Below are positions 8,204-16,561 of a stretch of 63,915 nt of DNA, one piece after another; the stretch's first letter is position 1; each line of letters opens with the position of its first letter. Position numbers and translations under genes: made by a program. The notes beneath the pieces were generated by a model, which searched no databases, had not been told where the DNA came from, and saw only the letters and a program-made list of their open reading frames with translations. This DNA comes from Streptomyces iconiensis. GTDB taxonomy: Bacteria > Actinomycetota > Actinomycetes > Streptomycetales > Streptomycetaceae. The DNA is taken from positions 1 through 63,915 of the forward strand of contig NZ_JANCPR020000056.1 of the NCBI RefSeq assembly GCF_028657195.3. The letters run 5' to 3'.

Positions 8204-9061
8204 ATGAGGAGCAGCAACCCGGTCTTCTCGCGACGGGGGTTCAGCCGCGACAACGGCGGCTACGCCGGTTTCCACGCCCAGCAGCCGCAGGCCGGGAACC
8301 CGTACGCGACCAACCCGTACGCACAGCAGCAGACCAACCCCTACGCGCAGCAGACACAGACCGCGGGGCAGCCCTACGCCACCCCGCCGGCAGCGCCGCC
8401 GCAGGCAGCGCGTATGACGATGGACGATGTCGTCGCCCGTACGGGTATGACCGTCGGCCTCGTCGTCGTCATGGCGGCCGTGGCCTGGATCACGGACATG
8501 TCGCTCGGACTGGCCATCGGCGCCGCGCTCGTCGCGATGGTGCTGTCGCTCGTCCAGGCGTTCAAGCGCAAGCCCGTTCCTGCGCTGATCCTGGCCTACG
8601 CGGCCTTCGAGGGCCTCTTCCTGGGGGCGCTCAGCAACTTCGTCGACGGATACGTCAACGGCGCTGCGATGCAGGCCGTGCTCGGGACGATGGCGGTGTT
8701 CACCGCCGTCCTGGTGATGTACAAGACGCGGATCATCCGTGTCACCCAGCGGTTCTACCGCTTCGTGATGGCCGCCGCGATCGGCTTCGTGCTGCTCATG
8801 GCGGTCAACCTGCTCTTCGCCGTCTTCGGCGGCGGTGACGGCCTCGGCTTCCGCAGCGGTGGCATGGGCATCCTCTTCGGCGTCATCGGCATCCTGCTCG
8901 GCGCGTGCTTCCTGGCGCTGGACTTCAAGCAGGTCGAGGACGGCATCGCCTATGGCGCCCCGAAGGAAGAGTCCTGGATGGCCGCGTTCGGGCTGACCCT
9001 CACCCTGGTGTGGATCTACCTGGAGTTCCTGCGGCTGATCGCCATCCTCCAGGGCGACTAG
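8204..9061 (+). CDS. Bax inhibitor-1/YccA family membrane protein
   Basis: 285 residues. A cytoplasmic N-terminus of about 75 residues is rich in Gln/Pro/Tyr with NPYA repeats (GNPYATNPYAQQQTNPYAQQ). Seven hydrophobic segments follow, with the family motif AYAAFEGLFLGALS near the third and the terminal IYLEFLRLIAIL segment. BI-1 homologues are pH- and calcium-sensitive leak channels in the few bacterial cases studied; the role in Streptomyces is not established. The start at ATG 8204 is set by GGAGGAG just upstream; an earlier in-frame start lacks one. The gene is convergent with the DUF4287 gene, separated by a strong terminator. Confidence 0.92.
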   Translation: MRSSNPVFSRRGFSRDNGGYAGFHAQQPQAGNPYATNPYAQQQTNPYAQQTQTAGQPYATPPAAPPQAARMTMDDVVARTGMTVGLVVVMAAVAWITDMSLGLAIGAALVAMVLSLVQAFKRKPVPALILAYAAFEGLFLGALSNFVDGYVNGAAMQAVLGTMAVFTAVLVMYKTRIIRVTQRFYRFVMAAAIGFVLLMAVNLLFAVFGGGDGLGFRSGGMGILFGVIGILLGACFLALDFKQVEDGIAYGAPKEESWMAAFGLTLTLVWIYLEFLRLIAILQGD

Positions 9062-9185
9062 CGCAATGACCGCGGTGGCTGCGGTGACCGCGGCAACCGT
9101 GGCGCATACGCGGCGACGGGCGGCGTGACCGCCGGAGCTGAGCCGGGCCGGGGCCGGCTGTGAGCCCCGGCCGCACGGACGCTGA

Positions 9186-9222
9186 GAGGGCCCGGAAGGC
9201 AGTTGATGCCTTCCGGGCCCTC
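9186..9222. terminator. Strong bidirectional terminator
   Basis: GAGGGCCCGGAAGGCA (9186-9201) and its perfect 16-bp complement (9207-9222) enclose a 5-nt loop. It separates the convergent Bax inhibitor and DUF4287 genes. Confidence 0.85.
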
Positions 9223-9240
9223 CCGCGTGTCCAGAGCTCC

Positions 9241-9468
9241 CTAAAGGTTCCGTGCGGCGCGCCGCAGGTCGTGTTCGTGGATGATCGCCTTCGCGTGTCC
9301 GTAGGCGAGGTTGTGTTCGCCCCGAAGCCAGCTCACCTTTTCCTCGAAGCGGAAGAGCGAGGGGCCTTCGTCGACTGTGCGGAGCCAGTCGGAGATTTCA
9401 CGACCGGTGCAGTGGGGAATGCGGGAGAGCAGGTTCCGGTGGGTCTCTTCGGAGAAGACTTGGGACAT
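9241..9468 (-). CDS. DUF4287 domain protein
   Basis: 75 residues, nearly all one DUF4287 domain. The pattern is SEETHRNLLSRI, then a WLRTVDE segment, then the hallmark VSWLRGEHNLAYGHAKAIIH near residues 45-64. The domain is common in actinobacterial small proteins and is of unknown function; it may bind nucleic acid or protein. Start ATG 9468 is preceded by GGAGG. Monocistronic, with its terminator shared with the Bax inhibitor gene. Confidence 0.82.
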   Translation of the reverse strand: MSQVFSEETHRNLLSRIPHCTGREISDWLRTVDEGPSLFRFEEKVSWLRGEHNLAYGHAKAIIHEHDLRRAARNL

Positions 9469-9529
9469 CGGCGCCTCCGGACGCTTTCTTAGTGAGTCCT
9501 TGACGCCACGTTGCCTGAGCGTTGGGGCG

Positions 9530-9560
9530 TTGGCAACAGTCCGACGGCGGCGCTTAGAGT
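9530..9560 (+). promoter_or_regulatory. Candidate promoter for a leaderless transcript
   Basis: TTGGCA (9530-9535) and TAGAGT (9555-9560) have 19-bp spacing. The -10 ends 6 nt before the GTG at 9567 and no Shine-Dalgarno is present. Confidence 0.45.
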
Positions 9561-9566
9561 TGCGGG

Positions 9567-9947
9567 GTGCCCGCTGTCGATACGTCCCCGCTGATCAACT
9601 CCGCCGAACGGCTGGCCGACCGGCTCCGCGCGATGCCGCAGAGCGCTCTGCGCAAGGGCGCAGCCGATGTGGGGCTCACCCTCGCTCGTGAACTTTCCGC
9701 GCGGGCACAGCGGTTGGAAGGCGCCGCCGCCGCTGGGCCGGCCGGTCCGGGTGATCCCGCCGGGCCGGGTGGTGCGAGTGGTGCGCCGCGGGTCATGCCC
9801 GACGCGGGGGTCTTCGCCGTGGGGGACCAACTCTCCGTCGCCACACACGATGTCGCGCTCGCGCTTGCCGCCGCGCCCGCTGACGAGGCTGTGCCCGTGC
9901 TCGCCGAGTGCGTTGCCCTTGTACGGGATGCCGCTCGCGCCCTCTGA
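9567..9947 (+). CDS. Hypothetical protein (126 aa)
   Basis: Unrecognised. It starts at GTG 9567, with a likely leaderless promoter. The N-terminal half is helical and basic (INSAERLADRLRAMPQSALR). A Gly/Pro/Ala linker with PAGPGDPAGPGG follows, then a C-terminal hydrophobic helix pair (VATHDVALALAAAPADEA, VPVLAECVALVRDAARAL). No signal peptide or membrane segment is certain. The tight bias to Ala/Leu/Arg fits a small cytosolic helical protein. The next gene is on the opposite strand and convergent. Confidence 0.6.
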   Translation: MPAVDTSPLINSAERLADRLRAMPQSALRKGAADVGLTLARELSARAQRLEGAAAAGPAGPGDPAGPGGASGAPRVMPDAGVFAVGDQLSVATHDVALALAAAPADEAVPVLAECVALVRDAARAL

Positions 9948-10083
9948 GGGACCCCGCCTCGCGTCACCCCCGGCCTGTGCGGGCTCGGCACCGCCGGACA
10001 TGTGCGGTGTGGCCGGGCGCCGGTGAGGCGGAGGAAAGAGGCGGCGCGGGGCCGGTTGTGTGGCGGCTGGCGTGTGCGGCGGC

Positions 10084-10986
10084 TCAGTGGGAGGCGATGA
10101 CGCGGTCGGCCAGGAGGTAGGCGGTGTCGCCGTTGGGGAAGCCGAAGGTGAGCGCGTAGGAGCCGGCGACGCCTGAGCCGCCCATGAGGACGGGGGGTTC
10201 GCCGAGGCGCAGGGCCTCTGAGAGCGCCTCGCTGGTGGCGCGGTGGCCCGGGGAGAGGCAGACGGTGGTGCCGTCGGCGAAGACGTACACGTCGAGCGTG
10301 CCCAGCGGTCCCGGCCGTACGTCGGCCAACGGGGTGCGCGCGCCCGCGAGTTCGGCGAGCCGGTCCACCGTGCGCTCATGGTCGGCGACGGTCGGCGCGG
10401 TCGAAGGGGCCGGCGAGTGCACGGGGTCGCCGTTGAGGTTGAAGTCAGGGTGCGAGGGGTGGCGGCGGCGTGCGGCAGCCAGGCCGGGGGGCTCGATCTC
10501 GGGTTCGTCGCCTTCGAGGGGCCCGTGCGTGCCCTGTACGTCGACGTCGCCCTCCTCGGGACCTGCCTGGCGCGGGATGAAGATCTCCCCCGACTCTGAG
10601 TCGTCGTATCCGCTCGCGTCCGCGAACGCGTCGAGCTGGTCGGCGAGATCGCCCTGCGCGACCTCGTACTCCGTGCCGTGTCCCGCGAGCAGCGAGCCCG
10701 ATTCGGGGCCGGCGTCACGTGCTTCCTGCGCGGCCCAGAAGGCGCGCGCCTCGGCGAGTTCGCGTTCGCGCTCCTCCGCGAGCGCCTCGGCGACCGCGGC
10801 GCGGACCTCGCACGCCTCGCGGGCGTGCGGAACCCCGTGTGTGGCCGTGCGGGCGCGCTCCGCCTCAAGCTGGCAGCGCAGGGCGTTCAACTGGCCGCGC
10901 AGCCCGCGCGCGGTGTGCAGTGCGGCCCCGCCCAGCGCGGCGGCCAGGGCCGCGGCGCACAGCAGGATGAGGGATATGGCGCTCAC
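10084..10986 (-). CDS. Membrane-anchored coiled-coil hypothetical protein
   Basis: 300 residues. One N-terminal hydrophobic segment (about residues 4-24) is followed by a charged coiled-coil region (LRGQLNALRCQLEAERAR to about residue 95). An acidic low-complexity region (DDSESGEIF, EEGDVDVQG) comes next, then a C-terminal globular part from about residue 205 with TLDVYVFADGTTVCLSPG and a final GFPNGDTAYLLADRV. The topology suggests an inner-membrane protein with a cytoplasmic body. No family name was recognised. Its start lies 310 bp from the thiolase stop on the same strand, separated by a hairpin. Confidence 0.65.
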   Translation of the reverse strand: MSAISLILLCAAALAAALGGAALHTARGLRGQLNALRCQLEAERARTATHGVPHAREACEVRAAVAEALAEERERELAEARAFWAAQEARDAGPESGSLLAGHGTEYEVAQGDLADQLDAFADASGYDDSESGEIFIPRQAGPEEGDVDVQGTHGPLEGDEPEIEPPGLAAARRRHPSHPDFNLNGDPVHSPAPSTAPTVADHERTVDRLAELAGARTPLADVRPGPLGTLDVYVFADGTTVCLSPGHRATSEALSEALRLGEPPVLMGGSGVAGSYALTFGFPNGDTAYLLADRVIASH

Positions 10987-11136
10987 TGACGTACTCCCGG
11001 TTCCGGTTCGATCCCCCTGAATTCCTACAACAGCGTTGGCGCGAATGCTCTCCGACCGTAGTGCAAACCACTCCGAAGTGGACAGGTGGCAGGGGCGTCG
11101 TTATCTGAGCGCACCGCTCTGACCTGCGGATATGTC

Positions 11137-11171
11137 GCGCCCCCAGGGTGTATATCACATCCTGGGGGCGC
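11137..11171. terminator. Hairpin downstream of the thiolase gene
   Basis: GCGCCCCCAGG (11137-11147) pairs perfectly with CCTGGGGGCGC (11161-11171). An inner GTG/CAC pair extends the stem inside the AT-rich loop. It fits termination of the minus-strand thiolase transcript and dominates the 309-bp gap. Confidence 0.65.
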
Positions 11172-11277
11172 TTCGGTCTCGCTGATGTATAGCCCGGTTC
11201 CGGCGTGCGCCTGGCGGCAATTCGGTCCCGTGCGGGCCCCGGTGAAGCGCAGCTCAAGGCGCGCTCAAGGCGCAGCT

Positions 11278-11300
11278 GAGGGCTCAGCCGAGGGCTCAGC
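11278..11300. repeat. 12-bp direct repeat over the thiolase stop codon
   Basis: GAGGGCTCAGC occurs at 11278-11288 and 11290-11300. The second copy contains the TGA of the minus-strand thiolase. A related GCGCAGCTCAAG motif lies just beyond. Confidence 0.65.
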
Positions 11301-12516
11301 TCATGCGTTCCAGGACCATCGCCATGCCCTGTCCGCCACCCACGCACATGGTCTCCAGCGCGAACTGCTTGTCGTGCCACTGGAGCGAGTTGATGAGCGT
11401 GGTGGTGATGCGTGCGCCGGTCATACCGAAGGGGTGACCGACGGCGATGGCGCCGCCGTTGACGTTGAGCTTGTCCAGGTCGATGCCGAGGTCCTGGTAC
11501 GAGGGGATCACCTGCGCGGCGAACGCCTCGTTGATCTCGACCAGGTCGATGTCCCCGATCGCCATGCCCGCGCGGGCCAGCGCCTGCTTCGACGCCTCGA
11601 CGGGGCCGTAGCCCATGATCTCGGGGGAGAGCGCGGAGACGCCGGTGGAGACGATCCGGGCCAGCGGCGTCAGGCCCAGCTCGCGTGCCTTGGTGTCCGA
11701 CATGACCACGAGCGCCGCCGCACCGTCGTTGAGCGGGCAGCAGTTGCCGGCCGTGACCAGTCCGTCGGGCCGGAAGACGGGCTTGAGGCCCTCGACGCCC
11801 TCCAGGGTCACGCCGGCGCGCGGCCCGTCGTCCTTGCCGACCACGGTGCCTTCAGGCGTCGTGACGGGGGTGATCTCGCGCTCCCAGAAGCCGTCGGAGA
11901 TGGCCTTCTCCGCGAGGTTCTGCGAGCGCACGCCGAACTCGTCCATCTCACGGCGGGTGATGCCCTTGTGACGGGCGAGGTTCTCGGCCGTCTGCCCCAT
12001 CGCGATGTAGACGTCCGGCACGTCGTTGTTCTCGCGCGGATCGGTCCAGCCCTCGCCGCCCTTCTCCGCACGCGCCGCCGTACGGGCCTCGGCGTCGGCG
12101 AACAGCGGGTGGTGGGTGTTCGGCATGCCGTCGGAGGACCCGTTGACCTGGCGCGAGACGGCCTCGACTCCCGCCGAGATGAACACGTCGCCCTCGCCTG
12201 CCTTGATGGCGTGCATCGCCATGCGGGTCGTCTGGAGCGACGAGGAGCAGTAACGGGTGATCGTGCAGCCCGGCAGATGGTCCATGCCCATCTGCACGGC
12301 GACGACCCTGCCCAGGTTGTGGCCCTGTTCGCCGCCCGGGAGCCCGCAGCCGAGCATCAGGTCGTCGATCTGCGCGGGGTCCAGTCCTGGGACCTTGGCG
12401 AGCGCCGCCTGGATGATCTGCGCGGTGAGGTCATCGGGGCGAACGTCCTTGAGGGAGCCCTTGAAGGCGCGTCCGATGGGAGAGCGGGCGGCTGAGACGA
12501 TCACGGCTTCGGGCAT
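11296..12516 (-). CDS. Acetyl-CoA C-acyltransferase (thiolase)
   Basis: 406 residues, full length. The N-terminal AVIVSAARSPIGRAFKGSL, nucleophilic cysteine in TRYCSSSLQT near residue 90, AIAVGHPFGMTGAR near 355 and the second active-site cysteine in CVGGGQGMAMVLE near 385 are all present. It catalyses thiolytic cleavage of 3-ketoacyl-CoA, or the reverse condensation, in fatty acid degradation or acetyl-CoA metabolism. It stands alone with no hydratase/dehydrogenase partner. ATG 12516 is chosen because AGGAG lies 5 nt upstream; the GTG three nt earlier would be too close to it. Confidence 0.95.
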   Translation of the reverse strand: MPEAVIVSAARSPIGRAFKGSLKDVRPDDLTAQIIQAALAKVPGLDPAQIDDLMLGCGLPGGEQGHNLGRVVAVQMGMDHLPGCTITRYCSSSLQTTRMAMHAIKAGEGDVFISAGVEAVSRQVNGSSDGMPNTHHPLFADAEARTAARAEKGGEGWTDPRENNDVPDVYIAMGQTAENLARHKGITRREMDEFGVRSQNLAEKAISDGFWEREITPVTTPEGTVVGKDDGPRAGVTLEGVEGLKPVFRPDGLVTAGNCCPLNDGAAALVVMSDTKARELGLTPLARIVSTGVSALSPEIMGYGPVEASKQALARAGMAIGDIDLVEINEAFAAQVIPSYQDLGIDLDKLNVNGGAIAVGHPFGMTGARITTTLINSLQWHDKQFALETMCVGGGQGMAMVLERMS

Positions 12517-12659
12517 CACGGCTCCTGGAGGGTGTCTGCGGCGACGTACGTATGCTGCGGAAGCTACCGGTACGTAGCGTGCGGGTCACTGCTTGAAACG
12601 TGTGACGCGGACCTCTTTCTAAGCGGTTGCTTTTGTGGGGTGGGCTGCTGCTTCCCGGG

Positions 12660-12745
12660 CAGGCTCAGCCCTCAGCCGTCAGCCTCCTCAGCCCTCAGTC
12701 CTCAGCGGCTCAGACCTCACCGCCCTCAGCGTCCTCAGCCCCTTC
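12660..12745. repeat. CTCAG-rich degenerate tandem repeat
   Basis: About nine CTCAG/GTCAG words (for example CCTCAGCCCTCAGTCCTCAG) cluster upstream of the thiolase gene and run into the 3' end of the SGNH hydrolase gene, including its stop at 12735. It is imperfect and has no fixed period. Confidence 0.5.
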
Positions 12746-13811
12746 GGGTCGGAGAGCGCGGGGGGTCGGAGGCCGTGCCTCCGGTGTCGGGGAGGGGCGG
12801 GCTGGGTGTCGCCTCTTCCGCCGGGGGCAGCCGCCGCCGCTTGCGGTGCTTGAGCAGCGCCCAGGGGCCGCGCATCCCGGCGACCTCGGTACCGCCCTCG
12901 GCCGCTGCCTCCGCTGCGGCGCGGGCGACCGGAAGGATGCCTTCCCTGCGCCGTGCGTCCGGCCTGTCGTCCTCGGTCGGCCACAGGCCGAGCGCGGCGC
13001 ACAGGGTGGGGAGCACGGCCATCGCGGCGGTCGCGTACCCCTCGGCCGAGGGGTGGTAGTTGTCGGGTCCGAACAGCTCGCGCGGGTTCGCGGCGAACTC
13101 GGGCCCGAGCAGGTCGCCGAGCGACACCGTACGGCCGCCCTCCTCCACGACGGCGATGGTCTGCGCCGCCGCGAGCTGCCGGCTCAGCCGCCGCGCGATC
13201 CAGCGCAGCGGCTGTCCTACGGGCTCGACGCTGCCGAGGTCGGGGCAGGTGCCCACCACCACCTCGCAGCCCGCTGTGCGCATCCTCGCCACCGCGTCGG
13301 ACAGATGGCGGACCGAGCGCGAGGGCGGCGTGCGGTGGGTGACGTCGTTGGCGCCGATGATGATGACGCAGACATCGGGGGCCTCGGCGAGGTCCCGTTC
13401 GCTCAGCAGCCGCGTGATCTGCCGCTCCAGATCGTCGGACTGCGCGCCGGGCACGGCCACGTTCCGCAGCTCGACCGGGCGTTCGGCGACGGCGGCGAGC
13501 GCGGAGGCGAGCAGGGCGCCGGGGGTCTGCCGGGGCCTGTACACGCCCTGGCCCGCCGCCGTGGAGTCGCCGAGGAAGGCGAGGCGCAGGGGGCGTTCGG
13601 GGGAGAGCCTGGCGAAGCTGCTGCCGTACAGCCCGTCGGCAGCGGGCGGTTGGTCGTCGGAGCCGCCGACCCTCCGCTTCGCGAGTTGGATCTCGGTGAA
13701 CAGCAGGCCGATGGCCGCCCCGCCGATCAGACCGATACCGCCGCCTCCATAGGCGGCTGCGGTCGCGATTCGCCGGGCCACTCTCGCGCTCGACGCCTTC
13801 GACATCGGCAT
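12735..13811 (-). CDS. Membrane-anchored SGNH/GDSL hydrolase
   Basis: 358 residues. One membrane segment near residues 13-40 (AYGGGGIGLIGGAAIGLLF) acts as a signal anchor. The hydrolase blocks follow: LRLAFLGDSTAAGQGV (catalytic Ser in GDST, near residue 77), the Gly block AVPGAQSDD, IIGANDVTH (Asn block) and the Asp-His block GPDNYHPSAEGY near residue 265. A basic C-terminal tail follows. Predicted extracytoplasmic esterase or lipase; substrate unknown. ATG 13811 is used, with AGGAGG 13 nt and GGAG 9 nt upstream; ATG 13805 is also possible. Divergent from cystathionine beta-synthase. Confidence 0.88.
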   Translation of the reverse strand: MPMSKASSARVARRIATAAAYGGGGIGLIGGAAIGLLFTEIQLAKRRVGGSDDQPPAADGLYGSSFARLSPERPLRLAFLGDSTAAGQGVYRPRQTPGALLASALAAVAERPVELRNVAVPGAQSDDLERQITRLLSERDLAEAPDVCVIIIGANDVTHRTPPSRSVRHLSDAVARMRTAGCEVVVGTCPDLGSVEPVGQPLRWIARRLSRQLAAAQTIAVVEEGGRTVSLGDLLGPEFAANPRELFGPDNYHPSAEGYATAAMAVLPTLCAALGLWPTEDDRPDARRREGILPVARAAAEAAAEGGTEVAGMRGPWALLKHRKRRRLPPAEEATPSPPLPDTGGTASDPPRSPTRRG

Positions 13812-14146
13812 TGTGCTGTCTCCGCCTCCTGGGATCTCCGTACGGGATGGTGCTGGTGTGGGGGGTGGGGTCCGGGTGCTGCGTGCTGGTCGTGCCGGGT
13901 GGGTGCGGGGGTGCCGCTGGGTGGTGCGGGGGTGCTGCTTCTGTGATGCGGTGCTGTGCGTGGGTACTACGGATGGTGCCGGGCGCGGGCTCCATGCGGG
14001 GCGATGCGCCGCACGCGCGTCCCTCAAGACTGTGTTGCCCCGCGCGGCCCGGCGTGCAACGCGCCCCCAGCGTGCGCATGTTGCCCAATATGGTGTCGCC
14101 ACGGGCTCGCAACCACGCGGCCCCACGACTACGCGCGGAGACCACG
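13812..14146. other. Divergent promoter region, SGNH hydrolase / cystathionine beta-synthase
   Basis: 335 bp without a supported gene. It contains G-rich runs and GTTGCCCAATATGGTG at 14080-14095, the only AT-rich spot near the cbs start. No riboswitch-like structure was seen. Confidence 0.5.
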
Positions 14147-15535
14147 GTGCAGTATCACGAGTCGATGATCGAGCTTGTCGGCAACACCCCGCTGCTCAAG
14201 CTGAACAGTGTGACGGACGGTATCCAGGCCACCGTTCTTGCCAAGGTCGAGTACTTCAACCCCGGCGGTTCGGTGAAGGACCGGATCGCCCTGCGGATGA
14301 TCGAGAGCGCGGAGGAATCCGGGGCACTGCGCCCCGGAGGCGTCATTGTGGAGCCGACCTCGGGCAACACCGGTGTGGGGCTGGCCATCGTGGCGCAGCA
14401 GAAGGGCTATCGCTGCCTCTTCGTCTGCCCCGACAAGGTCTCCATGGACAAAATCAATGTGCTGCGCGCCTACGGCGCCGAGGTCGTGGTGTGCCCGACG
14501 GCCGTCGACCCCGAGCATCCCGACTCCTACTACAACGTTTCCGACAGGCTCGTACGCGAAACACCCGGCGCCTGGAAGCCCGACCAGTACAGCAACCCCG
14601 ACAATCCGCGCTCGCACTACGAGTCGACGGGTCCGGAGCTGTGGCAGCAGACGGAGGGCCGTATCACGCACTTCGTCGCGGGCATCGGCACCGGAGGCAC
14701 CATCAGCGGAACGGGCCGCTATCTGAAGGAGATCAGTGACGGCGCCGTCCGCGTCGTGGGCGCCGACCCGGAGGGCTCGGTGTACTCGGGCGGTTCGGGG
14801 CGCCCGTACCTGGTCGAGGGCGTCGGCGAGGACTTCTGGCCCGACGCCTACGACCGCACCGTGACGGACGAGATCGTCGCCGTCTCCGACAAGGACTCCT
14901 TCCAGATGACGCGGCGGCTGGCCAAGGAGGAGGGGCTGCTCGTCGGCGGCTCGTGCGGAATGGCGGTCGTCGGGGCGCTGGAGGTGGCCAGGGGGCTGGG
15001 CCCCGACGATGTGGTCGTGGTCCTCCTGCCGGACAGCGGGCGCGGATATCTGAGCAAGATCTTCAATGACGAGTGGATGAACGACTACGGATTCCTGGAG
15101 GAGGGCGGAGCCTCCGTGGCCCGTGTGGGGGACGTGCTGCGGTTCAAGGAGGGCCCGATGCCGTCCCTCGTTCATATGCACCCGGAGGAGACGGTCGGCG
15201 AGGCGATCGAGGTGCTGCGCGAGTACGGCGTCTCACAGATGCCCGTGGTCAAGCGCGGCGCCGGGCACCCGGATGTGATGGCGGCCGAGGTCATCGGCTC
15301 CGTCGTCGAACGGGACCTGCTCGACGCGCTGTTCGCCCAGCGTGCCTCGCTCGACGACGCGCTGGACAAGCATGTGAGCGCGCCCCTGCCGCACGTCGGC
15401 GCGGGTGAGGCCGTCGCCGATCTGATGGCGGTCCTGGAGGGCGCAGCCGCCGCTGTCGTCCTCGCGGAGGGCAAGCCGTCGGGCGTGGTCAGCAGGCAGG
15501 ACCTGCTGGCCTTCCTGGCCGGCGACAGGAAGTAA
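14147..15535 (+). CDS. cbs: Cystathionine beta-synthase
   Basis: 462 residues. The PLP fold-type II domain runs to about residue 310 with LVGNTPLLKL, the PLP lysine in GGSVKDRIA (Lys44), PTSGNTGVGLAI and the phosphate-binding GTGGTISGTG. A pair of CBS regulatory domains (about residues 335-460) follows, with SVVERDLL and PSGVVSRQDLLAFL. It condenses serine and homocysteine to cystathionine, linking methionine to cysteine. Bacterial enzymes lack the N-terminal haem domain, as here. Start GTG 14147 has GGAG 6 nt upstream and matches the family N-terminus; upstream in-frame codons are out-of-character low-complexity sequence. Confidence 0.95.
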   Translation: MQYHESMIELVGNTPLLKLNSVTDGIQATVLAKVEYFNPGGSVKDRIALRMIESAEESGALRPGGVIVEPTSGNTGVGLAIVAQQKGYRCLFVCPDKVSMDKINVLRAYGAEVVVCPTAVDPEHPDSYYNVSDRLVRETPGAWKPDQYSNPDNPRSHYESTGPELWQQTEGRITHFVAGIGTGGTISGTGRYLKEISDGAVRVVGADPEGSVYSGGSGRPYLVEGVGEDFWPDAYDRTVTDEIVAVSDKDSFQMTRRLAKEEGLLVGGSCGMAVVGALEVARGLGPDDVVVVLLPDSGRGYLSKIFNDEWMNDYGFLEEGGASVARVGDVLRFKEGPMPSLVHMHPEETVGEAIEVLREYGVSQMPVVKRGAGHPDVMAAEVIGSVVERDLLDALFAQRASLDDALDKHVSAPLPHVGAGEAVADLMAVLEGAAAAVVLAEGKPSGVVSRQDLLAFLAGDRK

Positions 15536-15594
15536 CGCTCCGGCTGCGGCTCCGCTGTTGCGGATGCGTCTGCGGATCTGCTCGCGCCGGTGGA

Positions 15595-15628
15595 CACGGG
15601 CGCCGCACATGTGTGTGCGGCGCCCGTG
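15595..15628. terminator. Terminator of cystathionine beta-synthase gene
   Basis: CACGGGCGCCGCACA (15595-15609) pairs perfectly with TGTGCGGCGCCCGTG (15614-15628) around a 4-nt TGTG loop, 60 bp after the stop. Confidence 0.85.
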
Positions 15629-15938
15629 CCGTTGGCGCCCCTCGGGGGCGGGCGGGAAGGTGTGCGGGGCGGGCGCCAAGTGTCATGGCGCGGAAAACCG
15701 GGGTTAACACCGGTCGCGCACAGTGGGAATGCCGGCGTCACGGACTTCCGGAGCGGCTCCCGGTCGCCAGCGGCGCCGTACACGCGGCCAGGGTCCCGAC
15801 CCGGCGCGTGTGCTTGACGGGGACCGTCGTGTCGTCCCGCCCCCGGGTGCGTGAGCGCCGGGGTGCGACGGTCCCCGTTCCGCCGCTCTTCCGCCGTTGC
15901 GTGTTGCGCCGTTCCGTCGGTCGTGACGTTCCCCGGCT

Positions 15939-15958
15939 CCGGCCCCGCGCGGGGCCGG
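15939..15958. terminator. Palindromic hairpin downstream of the 147-aa membrane protein gene
   Basis: CCGGCCCCGCGCGGGGCCGG is a perfect 20-bp palindrome beginning 7 nt after the minus-strand stop at 15965. Confidence 0.6.
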
Positions 15959-15964
15959 CCGTGC

Positions 15965-16408
15965 TCATTCCCAGTCGGTCGCCTTGCGGCGGGGCTCGCC
16001 GTTGTCGCGTCCCCAGGAGAACCAGGAGCGGCTCGCCTGGAGAGCGTTGACGGCGACGATGCCGATCCAGCAGGAGATCAGGCCGGACAGGCCCGCGTTG
16101 ACGGCGGCGATGGCGGAGAGCGGAATGGCCAGCACCAGCGAGGCCACGGCCAGACCCAGCCGGGCGCCGAGCCCGTCGGGGTAGGTGTGGGTCTGGGACT
16201 GCTGCGGGCGTGTGCTCCCGCGCGCCACCACCATCTGCTGCTCGGCGAGCTGTCGCCGCACGCGCTTGTCGACCACGGTGTCGAGCCGCTGCTCCACCTT
16301 CTCCAGGAAGGAGTCGATCAGCTCGTCCTCGTACTCGGGACCCAGCTCCCTGCGGGTTTGCAAGGTCGCGTCGAGTTCCTTCTTCAGCTCAGGGTCGCGG
16401 GCGCTCAT
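15965..16408 (-). CDS. Conserved two-helix membrane protein (147 aa)
   Basis: The N-terminal 70 residues are cytosolic, charged and helical (LKKELDATLQTRRELGPEYE, then SFLEKVEQRLDTVVDKRVRR). Two membrane segments follow (about residues 83-104 and 108-124: LGLAVASLVLAIPLSAIAAV and LSGLISCWIGIVAVNAL), and a short basic C-terminus ends in KATDWE. This layout is common among conserved actinobacterial membrane proteins of unknown function. The start ATG 16408 has only a weak GACGG upstream. Confidence 0.75.
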   Translation of the reverse strand: MSARDPELKKELDATLQTRRELGPEYEDELIDSFLEKVEQRLDTVVDKRVRRQLAEQQMVVARGSTRPQQSQTHTYPDGLGARLGLAVASLVLAIPLSAIAAVNAGLSGLISCWIGIVAVNALQASRSWFSWGRDNGEPRRKATDWE

Positions 16409-16444
16409 GCCGTCACATTACGGCGGTCCCAGAGGTCCGGACAC

Positions 16445-16519
16445 GGGGGCTAACCCCCCTGATACCCCGGTACGGAGCCGCCTTGCCCCCTAGGGGACGG
16501 TCTGCATAGGGTTATGCAG
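16445..16519. promoter_or_regulatory. Dyads in the RpiR promoter region
   Basis: CTGCATA (16502-16508) and TATGCAG (16513-16519) form a perfect 7-bp dyad around GGGT, 43 bp before the RpiR start. Two smaller dyads precede it: GGGGG-CTAA-CCCCC (16445-16458) and CCCCTAGGGG (16487-16496). The AT-containing dyad is the best operator candidate for autoregulation. Confidence 0.5.
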
Positions 16520-16561
16520 GGGAGGAGTGTACTGAATAGCGGGAAGCGGGAGGAGAACGGG

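Larger units (their letters stand above)
15536..15964. other. Intergenic region between convergent genes
   Basis: About 430 bp. It holds the two terminator hairpins listed separately, one for each flanking gene. The central 300 bp shows no start with a ribosome-binding site and no RNA structure I can name. Confidence 0.5.

Noticed and set aside
13812..14146. N-terminal extension of cystathionine beta-synthase into the divergent region
   Set aside because: The extension is Gly/Cys/Val-rich low-complexity sequence, and the enzyme's own N-terminus (HESMIELVGNTPL) begins at GTG 14147 with GGAG in front.
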